Part shown: positions 52,296-62,034 of the stretch, one piece after another
Layout of the letters: each line of letters starts with the position of its first letter
How positions within the stretch are numbered: the stretch's first letter is position 1
Assembly: GCA_964492485.1 (NCBI GenBank)
Contig: CAZBKM010000010.1
Span: 1-64,000 of the forward strand
Source: UBA5336 sp964492485
GTDB taxonomy: Bacteria > Pseudomonadota > Alphaproteobacteria > Caulobacterales > Hyphomonadaceae
Direction: 5' to 3'
DNA length: 64,000 nt
Translations under genes and position numbers: made by a program
Notes under the pieces: model-generated
What the model was told of the DNA's origin: nothing
The model's database searches: none
Seen by the model: only the letters and a program-made list of their open reading frames with translations

Positions 52296-53744
52296 ATGAC
52301 CGACCCCTTCGACGACGACAAGCCTCACGAGGAATGCGGGGTCTTCGGGGTCTTCGGCCATCCGGAAGCCGCCCTGCTGACCGCCCTGGGTCTTCATGCG
52401 CTCCAGCACCGCGGCCAGGAGGCATGCGGGATCGCCACCTATGACGGCAAGCTGTTCCACACAGAGCGACACATCGGACTGGTGGGCGACAATTTCACGG
52501 GCGAGGACATGCCCCAGCGCCTGCCAGGCTTTGCCTCCGTCGGGCACAACCGCTACTCCACCTCGGGCAAGACAGCGGTGCGAAACATACAGCCGATCTT
52601 CGCAGATCTGGCCTCCGGCGGCTTTGCAGTGGCCCACAATGGCAACCTGACCAATGCCCGCGCCCTGCGCGCCGACCTGGTGGAAAGCGGCGCGATCTTC
52701 CAGTCCACCATGGACACGGAAGTCCTGCTCCAGCTCGTGGCACGCAGCCCCAAACCGCGCATGGTCGACCGGGTGGTCGACGCCATGCAGCATGTGGAAG
52801 GCGGCTACGCCCTGGTCGGACTGACCAACAAGGCACTGATCGGCGCGCGCGACCCGATCGGGCTGCGACCGCTGATACTCGGCCAGCTCAATGGGGCGTA
52901 CATCCTGGCGTCGGAGACCTGCGCGCTGGACATCATCGGCGCGAAAATGGTGCGCGAGATCGAGAATGGCGAAGTCGTCGTGATCACCGAGGAGGGCGTG
53001 GAAAGCCTTCGCCCCTTCACCGCCCGGCCGGCCCGGCCCTGCGTATTCGAGTATATCTACTTCGCCCGCCCCGACAGCATCGTGCAGGGCCGCAGCGTCT
53101 ACGAGATCCGGCGCCGCATGGGTCAGCGACTGGCCCGCGAGACCGCCGTGGACGCAGATGTCGTTGTGCCTGTCCCCGATTCGGGCGTCCCCGCCGCCCT
53201 GGGCTTTTCCGAGGAGTCCGGAATTCCCTTCCACCTCGGTATCATCCGCAACCACTATGTCGGCCGCACCTTCATCGAGCCGACGCAGATGGGGCGCGCG
53301 CTCTCGATCCGGAAGAAACACAGTCCGAACGAAGCCGTCCTGCGCGGAAAGCGTGTCATCCTTGTCGACGATTCCATCGTCAGGGGAAACACGTCGCGTC
53401 AGATCGTTCACATGGTGAAAGAGGCCGGCGCTGCGGAAGTCCACTTCCGCTCGGCGAGCCCGCCCATCGCCTTCCCCGATTTCTACGGGATCGACATGGC
53501 GGCGCGCAGCGAGCTCCTGGCCGCGCGCATGTCGCTGCCCGAGATGACGGACTTCCTGCGCGCCTCGTCCCTCGGCTTCCTTTCGGTGGACGGTCTGTAC
53601 GACGCCATCGGCGGGTTCGAACGCGACAGCCATCACCCCCAATTTGCCGATCACTGCTTTACCGGCGACTATCCGACCATCCTCGTGGACGAAGCCCAGA
53701 ACCGCAGTCAGAAGGACCTTCAGCTTTCGCTGCTTGATGAATAA
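52296..53744 (+). CDS. purF: amidophosphoribosyltransferase
   Basis: This 482-residue enzyme performs the first step of purine synthesis, making phosphoribosylamine from PRPP and glutamine. A short propeptide should be cut before the nucleophile Cys14 (EECGVFGVFG). GHNRYSTSG and AHNGNLTNA are glutaminase motifs, and VILVDDSIVRGNTSRQIV is the PRPP loop. ATG 52296 has GAGGAG upstream. Its TAA stop forms the outer edge of a hairpin. Confidence 0.96.
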   Translation: MTDPFDDDKPHEECGVFGVFGHPEAALLTALGLHALQHRGQEACGIATYDGKLFHTERHIGLVGDNFTGEDMPQRLPGFASVGHNRYSTSGKTAVRNIQPIFADLASGGFAVAHNGNLTNARALRADLVESGAIFQSTMDTEVLLQLVARSPKPRMVDRVVDAMQHVEGGYALVGLTNKALIGARDPIGLRPLILGQLNGAYILASETCALDIIGAKMVREIENGEVVVITEEGVESLRPFTARPARPCVFEYIYFARPDSIVQGRSVYEIRRRMGQRLARETAVDADVVVPVPDSGVPAALGFSEESGIPFHLGIIRNHYVGRTFIEPTQMGRALSIRKKHSPNEAVLRGKRVILVDDSIVRGNTSRQIVHMVKEAGAAEVHFRSASPPIAFPDFYGIDMAARSELLAARMSLPEMTDFLRASSLGFLSVDGLYDAIGGFERDSHHPQFADHCFTGDYPTILVDEAQNRSQKDLQLSLLDE

Positions 53745-53745
53745 A

Positions 53746-53789
53746 GCGCTTCCAGACGAAGTGGAGTCCGGTTCGTCCTCCGGAAGCGC
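53746..53789 (+). terminator. repeat-type hairpin directly after purF
   Basis: GCGCTTCC (53746-53753) pairs with GGAAGCGC (53782-53789), and inside it GACGAA pairs with TTCGTC around GTGGAGTCCGG. The element begins within one base of the purF TAA. The inner GAAGTGGAGTCCGGTTCG resembles the GGTTCG flank of the other repeats, so it seems a related family member as well as a probable terminator. Confidence 0.7.
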
Positions 53790-53920
53790 ACAATGACAGA
53801 CACGCGTCCAGCCGAAGGCGGGACCGGTTCGCCGGTCGGACAGGTGTTAGAACAAGACCTCAATGTGGCCCGTCGCGAGCTTGCGTGACCGCGCCGCACC
53901 TGGTCGGCTGAGGAGGTTCC

Positions 53921-54631
53921 ATGACCGAACAGAGACTGACCCTCGTCACCGGGGCATCCCGCGGCATCGGACGCGCCGCAGCGCTTGCCCTGGCAAGCGA
54001 AGGCCACCACGTGATTGCGCTTGCGCGGTCGAAAAAGGCCCTGGAAGCGCTGGATGACGAGATCCGGTCGACCGGCAGCGAGGCGACGCTTGTCCCCTTC
54101 GACCTCAAGGATTTCAAGGGAATCGACGCCCTCGGTGCACAGATCCATGCGCGCTTCGGCCGCCTGGATGGCCTTTTGGCCAATGCTGGCATTCTGGGCA
54201 CGCTGGGGCCTCTGCAATCGGTCGGACCTCGCAGCTTTCAGGAGACGATCGACGTGAATCTCATGGCGAACTGGCGCCTGATCCGGTCGCTTGACCCCCT
54301 GCTCCGCATGTCCTCAGCTCCGCGGGCGGTGTTCATCACCTCCGGGGTCGTCGTGCGTCCGCGCGCCTTCTGGGGGCCCTATCAGGCGTCGAAGGCCGGG
54401 CTGGAAGCCCTTGTCCAGGCCTGGGCCGACGAGAACGAGACCAGCGCCCTGAGAATCAACCTGTTCGATCCGGGCGCCACGCGCACAGGCATGCGCGCGG
54501 AGGCCATGCCCGGCGAGGATCCCCTCTCCCTGCCTGCGCCAGACGAGGTCGCCCGCCAGATCGTGCCGCTGCTATCGGCTGCAGAAACCCGCACCAAGCA
54601 GCGCCTGAGTTTCCGGCGCACCGGTCTGTGA
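53921..54631 (+). CDS. short-chain dehydrogenase/reductase
   Basis: This 236-residue SDR has the TGASRGIG cofactor motif, NAGILG, and a YQASK active site (WGPYQASKAGLEALVQAW), with Ser in FITSGVVV. FDPGATRTGMRAEAMPGEDP near the end is common in this family. The substrate is unknown. ATG 53921 follows GAGGAGG. It stands alone between purF and the convergent lytic transglycosylase gene. Confidence 0.87.
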   Translation: MTEQRLTLVTGASRGIGRAAALALASEGHHVIALARSKKALEALDDEIRSTGSEATLVPFDLKDFKGIDALGAQIHARFGRLDGLLANAGILGTLGPLQSVGPRSFQETIDVNLMANWRLIRSLDPLLRMSSAPRAVFITSGVVVRPRAFWGPYQASKAGLEALVQAWADENETSALRINLFDPGATRTGMRAEAMPGEDPLSLPAPDEVARQIVPLLSAAETRTKQRLSFRRTGL

Positions 54632-54661
54632 CCTGCACCGAGGGCGTTCAGGGGTGCCGCT

Positions 54662-56683
54662 TCAGCGTAGCTGCCCGCGTTCCAGATCCTCGTTGAGCTG
54701 GATGTCCACCGGTTCTCCGGACAGGCGGTGGCGGTAAACCTGGGTGTTTTCCAGAACGCGCTGGACGTAGTTCCGGGTCTCGGCAAAGGGGATCATCTCG
54801 ATCCAGTCGACGGTGTCGACCTCGCCCCGCCGCGGATCGCCGAAGGTGCGGATCCAGGCGCGCGGCCGGCTGGAGCCGGCATTGTAGGCCGCCGCCGTCA
54901 TGACATAGCTGCCATTGAACCGGTCCAGCAAGGTGTCGAGATGTGCGCCGCCGATGGTCATGTTGTAGCCTGGATCGTCGGTGAGCCACGATGTGCGGAA
55001 CGGCAGCCCCCGGCGCTGTGCCTCGTAGCGGGCCGTGCGCGGAAGAAACTGCATGAGGCCGCGCGCATCGGCATGGGAAATTGCACGGGGGTTCATCTCG
55101 CTCTCCTGGCGCGACAGGGCCAGCATCAGAGAGCGCTCCACCTGCGGTTCGCGCAGAAGCGGATAGGACACGACGGGATAGGCGGCTTCCGGCGCCACGA
55201 TACCGCGCGAGAGCCCCTCCTTGGCGCCGCGCACGCCCACATCCTCGACTTTGTACTCGCGTGCCAGCTCCTGCAGCAGCAGATAGTCGGCCTCAGTCTC
55301 CAGCCGGTCATCCAGGTGGAAGGCAAACTTCCGGAACAGACCCGTCTCACCCTGTTCGGCCAGCAGACGCAGCACCTTCACCATTGGGCGGGCCTCGAAC
55401 CTTGCGCGGTCCGCCTCCGTGGGTTCGGGCGAGGCGGCAAAGGCAAGGGTCCGGTCGCCGATGCGTTCGGCCGCCAGCTGGCCATAGAAAGTGTACTTGA
55501 ACCGGGCGGCACCGGCGAAGGCCTCTTCCGCCGGAGCGCCGTCGCCCATGGCATCATGGGCCCGCCCGCGCCAGTACTGGGCGCGTGACGTGCTGATCGG
55601 CGTCGACACCCCCTCATCGAGCCGGCGGAAGTGCGCCACCGCCCGGCTGGGGTCATCCTTCATCCTGAGGGCGATCCAGCCTGACAGCCACTCCGCCTGG
55701 GCGAAATCCACGCCTGAGGACAGACCATGCGCCTCGGCCAGGCTGTAGGCCGTCGCGTAGGATTTCGACTCGAGCGCATCGCGCAGGGCGATGTGGCGCT
55801 CGTCCCAAAGGCGGCCACGCCCGCTCTCGGGCACATCGGCACCGTCGATCCCGGTCAGGAGCGGTGTGGCGCTGTCCTGGCGGCCGCGCTTTCGGCGCCA
55901 CTGGGCCCGGTCGAACAGGAGGCCCGGATGGGCCTGCAACGCCTCTGGCACGGCCGCGATGCGGGCGTCGACACCGCGATAACCGGCTGCGAGCGCGATC
56001 CGCGCCTCGACCAGGCGCTGCCAGTCGGCGGTGAGACGCGGCTTCAGCCGATCCGCCGCCGAGCGCTGCCCGGTCCATAACAGAAAGTCGGCGCGGGCAC
56101 GATGGTCGTCCTGACTGAGCCACGCGCCGTACTTGCCCAGCACCTTGCGTTCGGTCTCGAGATCCAGCGTCATGCCGCGCCAGGCCGTGCGCAGCGCCGC
56201 CCTGGCGCCGGCATCGTCGCCGAGGGCCCGGCGTGCGTCGGCCAGCGCCACATGGCCCTCGCCCGACACTGGCCCGCCATCGGCCGTGAGCCATTCGGCA
56301 CGCGCCTGTGCGCTCTGCCCCGAAGAACCGATAAGCGCTTCCGCCCGGGCCCGCATCCGATAGGCATCGGGCCAGCCCTCCAGGCGTTCGATGGCCTCGG
56401 CCATATCCTCGAAATAGAGGCCGGGTGCTCCGACATGGGCCCGCCGCCACAGGATCAGATCCTGCACCACGGGACTGCCCGCGCGGGCCTGGTAGCGCGC
56501 AACCCGCGACCAGTCCCCGGCATCGGCGGCCTCGAGGGCGGCGTGGAGCAGCCCTGCATCCTGGGTCGAGACAACCTTGGAGGCAAAGGGTCTGTCAGGT
56601 TTCAGGCTGGGGGCGGGCGGCGTGCTCGCCACCGCCTCGGCGGACAGGAACAGGACACCGGCAAAGGCGAGCAGTCTCAACAT
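54662..56683 (-). CDS. soluble lytic murein transglycosylase (Slt70-like)
   Basis: This 673-residue periplasmic enzyme cleaves peptidoglycan glycan strands to anhydro-muropeptides. It has a signal peptide (MLRLLAFAGVLFLSAEAVAS). About 470 residues of alpha-helical repeats (SLT superhelical domain) follow, then the C-terminal catalytic domain: SRQESEMNPRAISHADARGL with catalytic Glu527, MQFLPRTA, and AAYNAGSSRPRAW. Length and order match Slt70 homologues. It is divergent from dapA. Confidence 0.92.
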   Translation of the reverse strand: MLRLLAFAGVLFLSAEAVASTPPAPSLKPDRPFASKVVSTQDAGLLHAALEAADAGDWSRVARYQARAGSPVVQDLILWRRAHVGAPGLYFEDMAEAIERLEGWPDAYRMRARAEALIGSSGQSAQARAEWLTADGGPVSGEGHVALADARRALGDDAGARAALRTAWRGMTLDLETERKVLGKYGAWLSQDDHRARADFLLWTGQRSAADRLKPRLTADWQRLVEARIALAAGYRGVDARIAAVPEALQAHPGLLFDRAQWRRKRGRQDSATPLLTGIDGADVPESGRGRLWDERHIALRDALESKSYATAYSLAEAHGLSSGVDFAQAEWLSGWIALRMKDDPSRAVAHFRRLDEGVSTPISTSRAQYWRGRAHDAMGDGAPAEEAFAGAARFKYTFYGQLAAERIGDRTLAFAASPEPTEADRARFEARPMVKVLRLLAEQGETGLFRKFAFHLDDRLETEADYLLLQELAREYKVEDVGVRGAKEGLSRGIVAPEAAYPVVSYPLLREPQVERSLMLALSRQESEMNPRAISHADARGLMQFLPRTARYEAQRRGLPFRTSWLTDDPGYNMTIGGAHLDTLLDRFNGSYVMTAAAYNAGSSRPRAWIRTFGDPRRGEVDTVDWIEMIPFAETRNYVQRVLENTQVYRHRLSGEPVDIQLNEDLERGQLR

Positions 56684-56783
56684 GTTGGAGCGGATCCGAA
56701 TTTGGTCACCATGGATGCGTGCAATTGACCGACGGCTCGGTTAGTCCTGTCCCGATCAACTCCAGAATCACGGCGATTATAAG

Positions 56784-57662
56784 ATGTTCGAAGGCTCGAT
56801 CCCAGCACTTGTCACCCCTTTCCGCAGTGGAGAGGTGGATCGCAAGGCCTATGCCGATCTGATCGAACGCCAGATTGCGGCAGGCACCCATGCGGTGGTT
56901 CCGGTCGGCACAACCGGAGAGACCTCCACCCTCACCCATGCCGAGCATCGCGACGTGGTGAAGCTCTGCGTCGACGTGGTCGCCGGGCGCGTGCCCGTCA
57001 TCGCGGGGGCCGGGTCGAACTCAACGGCCGAATCGATCTCGCTGGTCGCCCATGCGAAATCCGTGGGCGCGGACGCTGCCCTGGTCGTGTGTCCGTACTA
57101 CAACCGACCCGATCAGAGGGGGCTGGAAGCGCATTTCCGGGCGATCAACGACGCCGTGGCACTGCCCATCCTCATCTACAACGTGCCCAGCCGGACCCGG
57201 TCCGACATCTCGCCGAAGACCGTGGGCCGCCTCGCGGCGCTTCCGAACATTGTCGGCATCAAGGATGCGACCGCAGAGCTTGAACGCGTCACCAAGCACG
57301 CCAATCTCACGCGCGCAGAGCAGTTCGTACAGCTTTCGGGCGACGATCCGACGGCACTCGGCTTCTGCGCCATGGGCGGACGGGGCGTGATTTCCGTTAC
57401 CGCCAATGTGGCGCCGGCCGCCATGGCGCGGATGGTCGAAGCCGTGAATGCCGGACGTCTGGAAGAGGCACGTGCGATCGAGGCGACACTGATCGACCTG
57501 CACAAGGCGTTGTTCGTCAGTCCCAGTCCTGGACCGGCGAAATACGCCCTCTCTGTGCTCGGCCTGTGCGAGCCGGATGTGCGGCTGCCGCTTCTGTCTC
57601 CGGAACCCGGCGACCGTGAAACGATCGAGGCCGCGATGCAGACGGCCGGACTGCTGGACTAG
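56784..57662 (+). CDS. dapA: 4-hydroxy-tetrahydrodipicolinate synthase
   Basis: This 292-residue aldolase condenses pyruvate and aspartate semialdehyde in lysine and peptidoglycan precursor synthesis. VPVGTTGETSTLTHAEH, VVCPYYNRPDQRGLEAHF, YNVPSRTRSDI and the Schiff-base Lys160 in GIKDATAEL are visible. It is six bases ahead of smpB and probably cotranscribed with it. Confidence 0.96.
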   Translation: MFEGSIPALVTPFRSGEVDRKAYADLIERQIAAGTHAVVPVGTTGETSTLTHAEHRDVVKLCVDVVAGRVPVIAGAGSNSTAESISLVAHAKSVGADAALVVCPYYNRPDQRGLEAHFRAINDAVALPILIYNVPSRTRSDISPKTVGRLAALPNIVGIKDATAELERVTKHANLTRAEQFVQLSGDDPTALGFCAMGGRGVISVTANVAPAAMARMVEAVNAGRLEEARAIEATLIDLHKALFVSPSPGPAKYALSVLGLCEPDVRLPLLSPEPGDRETIEAAMQTAGLLD

Positions 57663-57668
57663 GATGCG

Positions 57669-58151
57669 ATGGCCAAGGGCAAGCAGAGCAGCGGACGCAG
57701 CGACGGGCTGGTGGCCGAGAACCGGCGGGCCCGACGCGACTACAGCGTCGAGGACACGCTTGAAGCCGGCCTGGTCCTGGTCGGTTCGGAGGTGAAGTCG
57801 CTGCGCGAGGGCAAGGCGAACATCGCGGAAAGCTACGCCACCGTGGAGAATGGCGAGCTGTGGCTGATCAATGCCGACATCCCGATGTACGGGCCCGCCA
57901 ACCGGTTCAACCACGAACCCCGCCGCAAACGGAAACTACTCGTCTCCAAGCGCGAGCTTGCGCGCCTCGGCCAGGCAGTGGAGCGCAAGGGTCGCACGAT
58001 CGTGCCTCTGAAGCTCTATTTCAACGCCCGCGGCATCGCGAAACTGCTGATCGGCATCGCGACGGGCCGACGCGCGCCCGACAAGCGCGATGTGGAAAAG
58101 ACCCGCGACTGGGAGCGCCAGAAGGCGCGTCTGCTGCGCACAGAAAGCTGA
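57669..58151 (+). CDS. smpB: SsrA-binding protein SmpB
   Basis: This 160-residue partner of tmRNA rescues stalled ribosomes. NRRARRDYSVEDTLEAGLVL, GSEVKSLREGKANIAESYAT, RKRKLLVSKREL and a basic C-terminal tail (DWERQKARLLRTES) are all typical. No tmRNA gene is recognisable nearby. The gene ends 47 bases from the convergent glnD end. Confidence 0.96.
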   Translation: MAKGKQSSGRSDGLVAENRRARRDYSVEDTLEAGLVLVGSEVKSLREGKANIAESYATVENGELWLINADIPMYGPANRFNHEPRRKRKLLVSKRELARLGQAVERKGRTIVPLKLYFNARGIAKLLIGIATGRRAPDKRDVEKTRDWERQKARLLRTES

Positions 58152-58198
58152 TCACAGCGGTCCGGCTCGCGGCGCCGCCTGGCCACCCGCGCGCCCGC

Positions 58199-61042
58199 TC
58201 AGAAACTGTCCACCGCACTGGCCCGCCGCAGTTCCCGTGCCGGCGTGTGTGGTGCGACCGGCTCGTCCCTGCCGAGCAGGGCCAGAAGGTCGCGGCGCAG
58301 GCGGGCCTTTCGGGACGCATCCGAGAGCTTTCGCCCCGTCGGCGTCTGCACATAGAACGCGTCGAAGACGCGCTCGCCATAGCTGCCGACATGAGCGGAA
58401 TGAATCGACAGCTCATGGGCGGCGAAGACCCGAGCCACGTCGTAGAGCAGGCCCTGGCGGTCGCGCCCCGTCACCTCGATCACGGTGAACTGCGTGGAGA
58501 CATCGTTGCGGATCTGGACCACAGGTTCGACGATGAAGGCCGCCTCGCGCCGCTCCCGCCGTGTCTTGATCCGCCGGTCATCGGCGCCGTCCTGAACGGC
58601 GGCCGCGACGTCGCGCTCCAGCCGCGCGAGCCGGTCGCCGGCCCCCTCGGCAAAGAGGCCGCCACGTGGGCTTTGCAGGACGAACACGTCGACGAACTCG
58701 CCATCGCCGCTGGTGAACACCTGGGCGGACACGATCGAGGCACCAGCCGCCGCGATCGCCCCCACCATGTCGGCGAACAGACCGATCCGGTCGCGACCCG
58801 AGACGAAGAGAACCACGCCACCCCGGTCGGTCCTGACCTGTGTCGCGACGACCACATCCTGATCCTGCCCTGTCTCCAGGTGGCTCGCATGCCAGGCCAG
58901 ATCATCGACGTCGAACCCCGTCCAGTAGGCGGTCTCCATCTTCACCATGCGCGCCGGCACCTGCCCCAGCCGGTCGAGCAGCGCCTCGCGCCGTGTCTCG
59001 GCCCGCTCCTCGAGCACGGCCCGCACGGCGCCCTCGTCGCTGCGATCCCCGCGCAGAGCCGCAACGGTGTTGTGATAGAGATCCGCCAGCAACTGTCCCT
59101 TCCACGCATTCCAGACACCGGGCCCGACGGCATTGATGTCGGCCACCGTCAGTATGTAGAGCAGCCGAAGCCGTTCCAGGTCGCCCACCAGAGCGGCAAA
59201 GCGCGACACCGTTCGCGGATCGGAGACGTCCCGCTTCTGCGCGGTATCGCTCATGTCGAGATGATGGCGCACGAGCCACGCAACCAGTTCCGTTTCGGCC
59301 ATGTCCAGACCCAGCCGCCGGCATGCCCGCCGGGCGGTCTTCTCACCCTCGACCTGCTGGTCGCCCCGCCCCTTTCCGGTGTCATGAAGCAGCATGGCCA
59401 GATAGAGCGCACGGCGGGAAACGATCTGCTCGAAGAGCTGAGTGGGCAGGGTCGCGGATTCAAACCGGCCATGCTCGATGTCCGAAATGGTCTCCACGGC
59501 CCGCAGCGTGTGCTCATCCACCGTGAAGTGGTGATACATGTTGAACTGGGTCTGAGCGACGATCCCTCCGAATTCCGGCACCATGCGGCCCAGGACGCCC
59601 GCCTCGTTCATGCGTTTCAGTGTCGCCCCCGGCCGCTCGCCCGCCAGGAGGGCATCCAGGAAGGCTTCGCGCGCTGCCCCAGTCTTGCGCAGATCTGGTG
59701 ACAGGGCATTGAGGTGGCGGGAAATGGCCCACAGGGCGTCGGGGTGAATGTCCTGCGCCTCCCGTTCGGCAACCACGAACAGGCGGATCATCTGGACGGG
59801 ATCCCGTGCGAAGATGTCCTCCGACTCGATGGAGATCCGGCCTCCGTCCGACACGAAGCCCGGCGCGACCGGCTTTGGTGCCGCCTTGGGCACCAGCCGG
59901 CGCAGACCCTCCGGCCGTTTCTTGTGCTCGGCCTCCAGCTTCGCCGCCAGCACGCGGGTGAGGTTGCCCACATCCTTTGCGACCAGGAAATAGCGCTTCA
60001 TGAAGCGCTCGACCCCCAGACGCTCGCCCCGGTCGGTGTAGCCCATCCGCGCGGCGATTTCAGGCTGAAGGTCGAAACTCAGCCGCTCCTCCGCGCGCCC
60101 TGTCAGGTAGTGAAGATGGCAGCGAACCGTCCAGAAGAAGCGGGCGGCCCGGATGTAGCGGCGATAATCCTCACGCGTGAATGCGCTGGTGCGCATCACG
60201 TCCTCGAGGCTCTCGCCGCCATTCATGTGCTTGATGATCCAGTAGAGGGTCTGCAGGTCGCGCAGCCCGCCCTTGCCTTCCTTCACATTCGGCTCGACCA
60301 CATAGCGCGAATCGCCCTGGCGGGCGTGGCGCGCATCGCGTTCGGCGAGCTTGTCGGCAATGAATGCAGCGTCCTGCCCCCGCACGCAGCGCTCGTGAAA
60401 GACGGCGCGGGTCTCATCGAAGAGCGCTTCGTCGCCGGCAATGAAGCGCATGTCGAGAAGTGACGTCTTGATGGTCACGTCCGTCGCCGCAAGGCGTTCA
60501 CACTCGCGCGGCGTCCGGAAGGCATGTCCGACCTTCAGCCCCATGTCCCACAGGGCGTAGAGCATGTACTCCACGACGCTTTCGGCGTGGGCGCTCTTCT
60601 TGTAGCTGTGCAGGATCAGCAGATCGATGTCCGAGGACGGCGCCAGAACGCCACGGCCATACCCGCCACTGGCGCAGATCGCCAGACGCTCGGCCTCCGT
60701 CGGGTTACGTGCCCGGAACACATGTGTCGTGACAAAATCGTAGAGCGCGCCAATGACCTCGTCCTGGACCGCAGACAGGAGACGGGCCGTATCGAGACCG
60801 TCGGCCCCCTGCTGCAGCCGCTCCTGGGCGATGAGCCGTCCCCGGAACAGGGCGCCATGCAGAAGGTCGACAACGCGGCGACGGGCTTCGGGCGCATTGC
60901 CGATGCAGTCGAGTGCGGCCGCCGTCAGCTTCACCCGGAGCGCCCTTCCGTCGATGATGTTGTCCAGGCGCCAAGGCCCCGGCTTTCGCCGGCGTGGCGC
61001 CGACACGGGCAGGGGCGGCGCGGGATCGGAAGCGACACTCAT
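58199..61042 (-). CDS. glnD: [protein-PII] uridylyltransferase / uridylyl-removing enzyme
   Basis: This 947-residue nitrogen sensor adds and removes UMP on PII proteins. The nucleotidyltransferase site is ASGGYGRGVLAPSSDIDLLI. The HD domain includes LAMLLHDTGKGRGDQQVEGE. Two C-terminal ACT domains (VLFVSGRDRIGLFADMVGAI; VIEVTGRDRQGLLYDVARVF) sense glutamine. I chose ATG 61042, one codon inside a GTG-started frame. It is followed on the minus strand by no close gene and converges with smpB. Confidence 0.95.
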   Translation of the reverse strand: MSVASDPAPPLPVSAPRRRKPGPWRLDNIIDGRALRVKLTAAALDCIGNAPEARRRVVDLLHGALFRGRLIAQERLQQGADGLDTARLLSAVQDEVIGALYDFVTTHVFRARNPTEAERLAICASGGYGRGVLAPSSDIDLLILHSYKKSAHAESVVEYMLYALWDMGLKVGHAFRTPRECERLAATDVTIKTSLLDMRFIAGDEALFDETRAVFHERCVRGQDAAFIADKLAERDARHARQGDSRYVVEPNVKEGKGGLRDLQTLYWIIKHMNGGESLEDVMRTSAFTREDYRRYIRAARFFWTVRCHLHYLTGRAEERLSFDLQPEIAARMGYTDRGERLGVERFMKRYFLVAKDVGNLTRVLAAKLEAEHKKRPEGLRRLVPKAAPKPVAPGFVSDGGRISIESEDIFARDPVQMIRLFVVAEREAQDIHPDALWAISRHLNALSPDLRKTGAAREAFLDALLAGERPGATLKRMNEAGVLGRMVPEFGGIVAQTQFNMYHHFTVDEHTLRAVETISDIEHGRFESATLPTQLFEQIVSRRALYLAMLLHDTGKGRGDQQVEGEKTARRACRRLGLDMAETELVAWLVRHHLDMSDTAQKRDVSDPRTVSRFAALVGDLERLRLLYILTVADINAVGPGVWNAWKGQLLADLYHNTVAALRGDRSDEGAVRAVLEERAETRREALLDRLGQVPARMVKMETAYWTGFDVDDLAWHASHLETGQDQDVVVATQVRTDRGGVVLFVSGRDRIGLFADMVGAIAAAGASIVSAQVFTSGDGEFVDVFVLQSPRGGLFAEGAGDRLARLERDVAAAVQDGADDRRIKTRRERREAAFIVEPVVQIRNDVSTQFTVIEVTGRDRQGLLYDVARVFAAHELSIHSAHVGSYGERVFDAFYVQTPTGRKLSDASRKARLRRDLLALLGRDEPVAPHTPARELRRASAVDSF

Positions 61043-61101
61043 CACAATAGTCCTAGTTCAGCTCGCACCGGTCGTCGACGGGACACGAAATCCACCGACC
61101 G

Positions 61102-61701
61102 TCACCGGCGCGCCCGCAGCGCCGTGGCCAGCGTGCCATCGTCGAGATGATCGAGTTCCCCGCCCACGGGCACCCCATGGGCCAACCGCGTCACGCGGAC
61201 GCCGAGCGGTTCAAGCTGATCGGCGACGTAATGGGCCGTGGTCTGGCCATCCACCGTCGCATTCAGGGCCAGGATCACTTCCATGATGGCACCGCCCTTC
61301 ACGCGGTCGACAAGCTGGCCGATGCGCAGATCTTCCGGGCCGACACCGTCCAGCGCGGAGAGAACGCCGCCAAGCACGTGGTAGCGTCCGCGGAACGCGC
61401 CACCACGTTCGAGCGCCCAGAGATCCGGCACGTCCTCGACCACACAGAGCACGCTCTCGTCGCGTCCGCTGGCGCGGCAGACGGCGCAGGGATTCAGCGT
61501 GTCATAGTTTCCGCACGTCTCGCAGGCCGCAATCTTTCCCGCCGCCTCCGCCAGCGCCTCGGCCAGGGGCTCAAGCAGGGTCTCGCGCCGTTTCAGCAGG
61601 TGCAGGACAACCCGGCGCGCCGACCGCGGACCCAGGCCCGGCAACTTGCCGACCAGTTCGATCATGCGCAGGATTTCCGGGCCGGCGGTACGCTCGCCCA
61701 T
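61102..61701 (-). CDS. recR: recombination protein RecR
   Basis: This 199-residue recombination mediator works with RecO or RecF. The N-terminal helix-hairpin-helix is LPGLGPRSARRVVLHLL. The zinc finger is CETCGNYDTLNPCAVC and the Toprim region VLCVVEDVPDLWALERGG. It lies three bases downstream of ybaB in the dnaX-ybaB-recR run. Confidence 0.96.
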   Translation of the reverse strand: MGERTAGPEILRMIELVGKLPGLGPRSARRVVLHLLKRRETLLEPLAEALAEAAGKIAACETCGNYDTLNPCAVCRASGRDESVLCVVEDVPDLWALERGGAFRGRYHVLGGVLSALDGVGPEDLRIGQLVDRVKGGAIMEVILALNATVDGQTTAHYVADQLEPLGVRVTRLAHGVPVGGELDHLDDGTLATALRARR

Positions 61702-61704
61702 GGC

Positions 61705-62031
61705 CTAGAAGGGCAGCTTGAAGCCCGGCAGCATGCCGCCGCCGAGCTCCTTCGTGGCTTCGCGCATGGCGGCCTCGGTCTCCTGCTCCAACCGCTTGCG
61801 CGCATCGGCATGGGCCGCCTTGACCAGGTCCTCGAGGATTTCCGCCTCGTCCGACAGAAGCGACGGATCGATTTTCAGGTCCACCATATCCCCCTTGCCA
61901 CGGAGGGTGACGCGCACCAGCCCGGCGCCGGACAGCCCTTCGGCTTCGATCGCCTCGACCTTCTCCTGGGCCTCCGCGATTTTCTTCTGCATGTCCTGCG
62001 CCTGACGCAGGATTTCGGAAAAGTCCTTCAT
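61705..62031 (-). CDS. ybaB: YbaB/EbfC family nucleoid-associated protein
   Basis: This 108-residue DNA-binding dimer is typical in length. It has the N-terminal long helix MKDFSEILRQAQDMQKKIAE, the EGLSGAGLVRVTLRGKGDMV beta part, and the GGGMLPGFKLPF C-terminus. It sits three bases after dnaX and three before recR. Confidence 0.95.
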   Translation of the reverse strand: MKDFSEILRQAQDMQKKIAEAQEKVEAIEAEGLSGAGLVRVTLRGKGDMVDLKIDPSLLSDEAEILEDLVKAAHADARKRLEQETEAAMREATKELGGGMLPGFKLPF

Positions 62032-62034
62032 GAG

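Noticed and set aside
51894..53654. 586-codon open frame opposite cvpA and purF
   Set aside because: Antisense shadow; purF motifs are complete on the plus strand.
58152..58198. tmRNA gene near smpB
   Set aside because: The gap is only 47 bases and no tmRNA-like ends are visible nearby.
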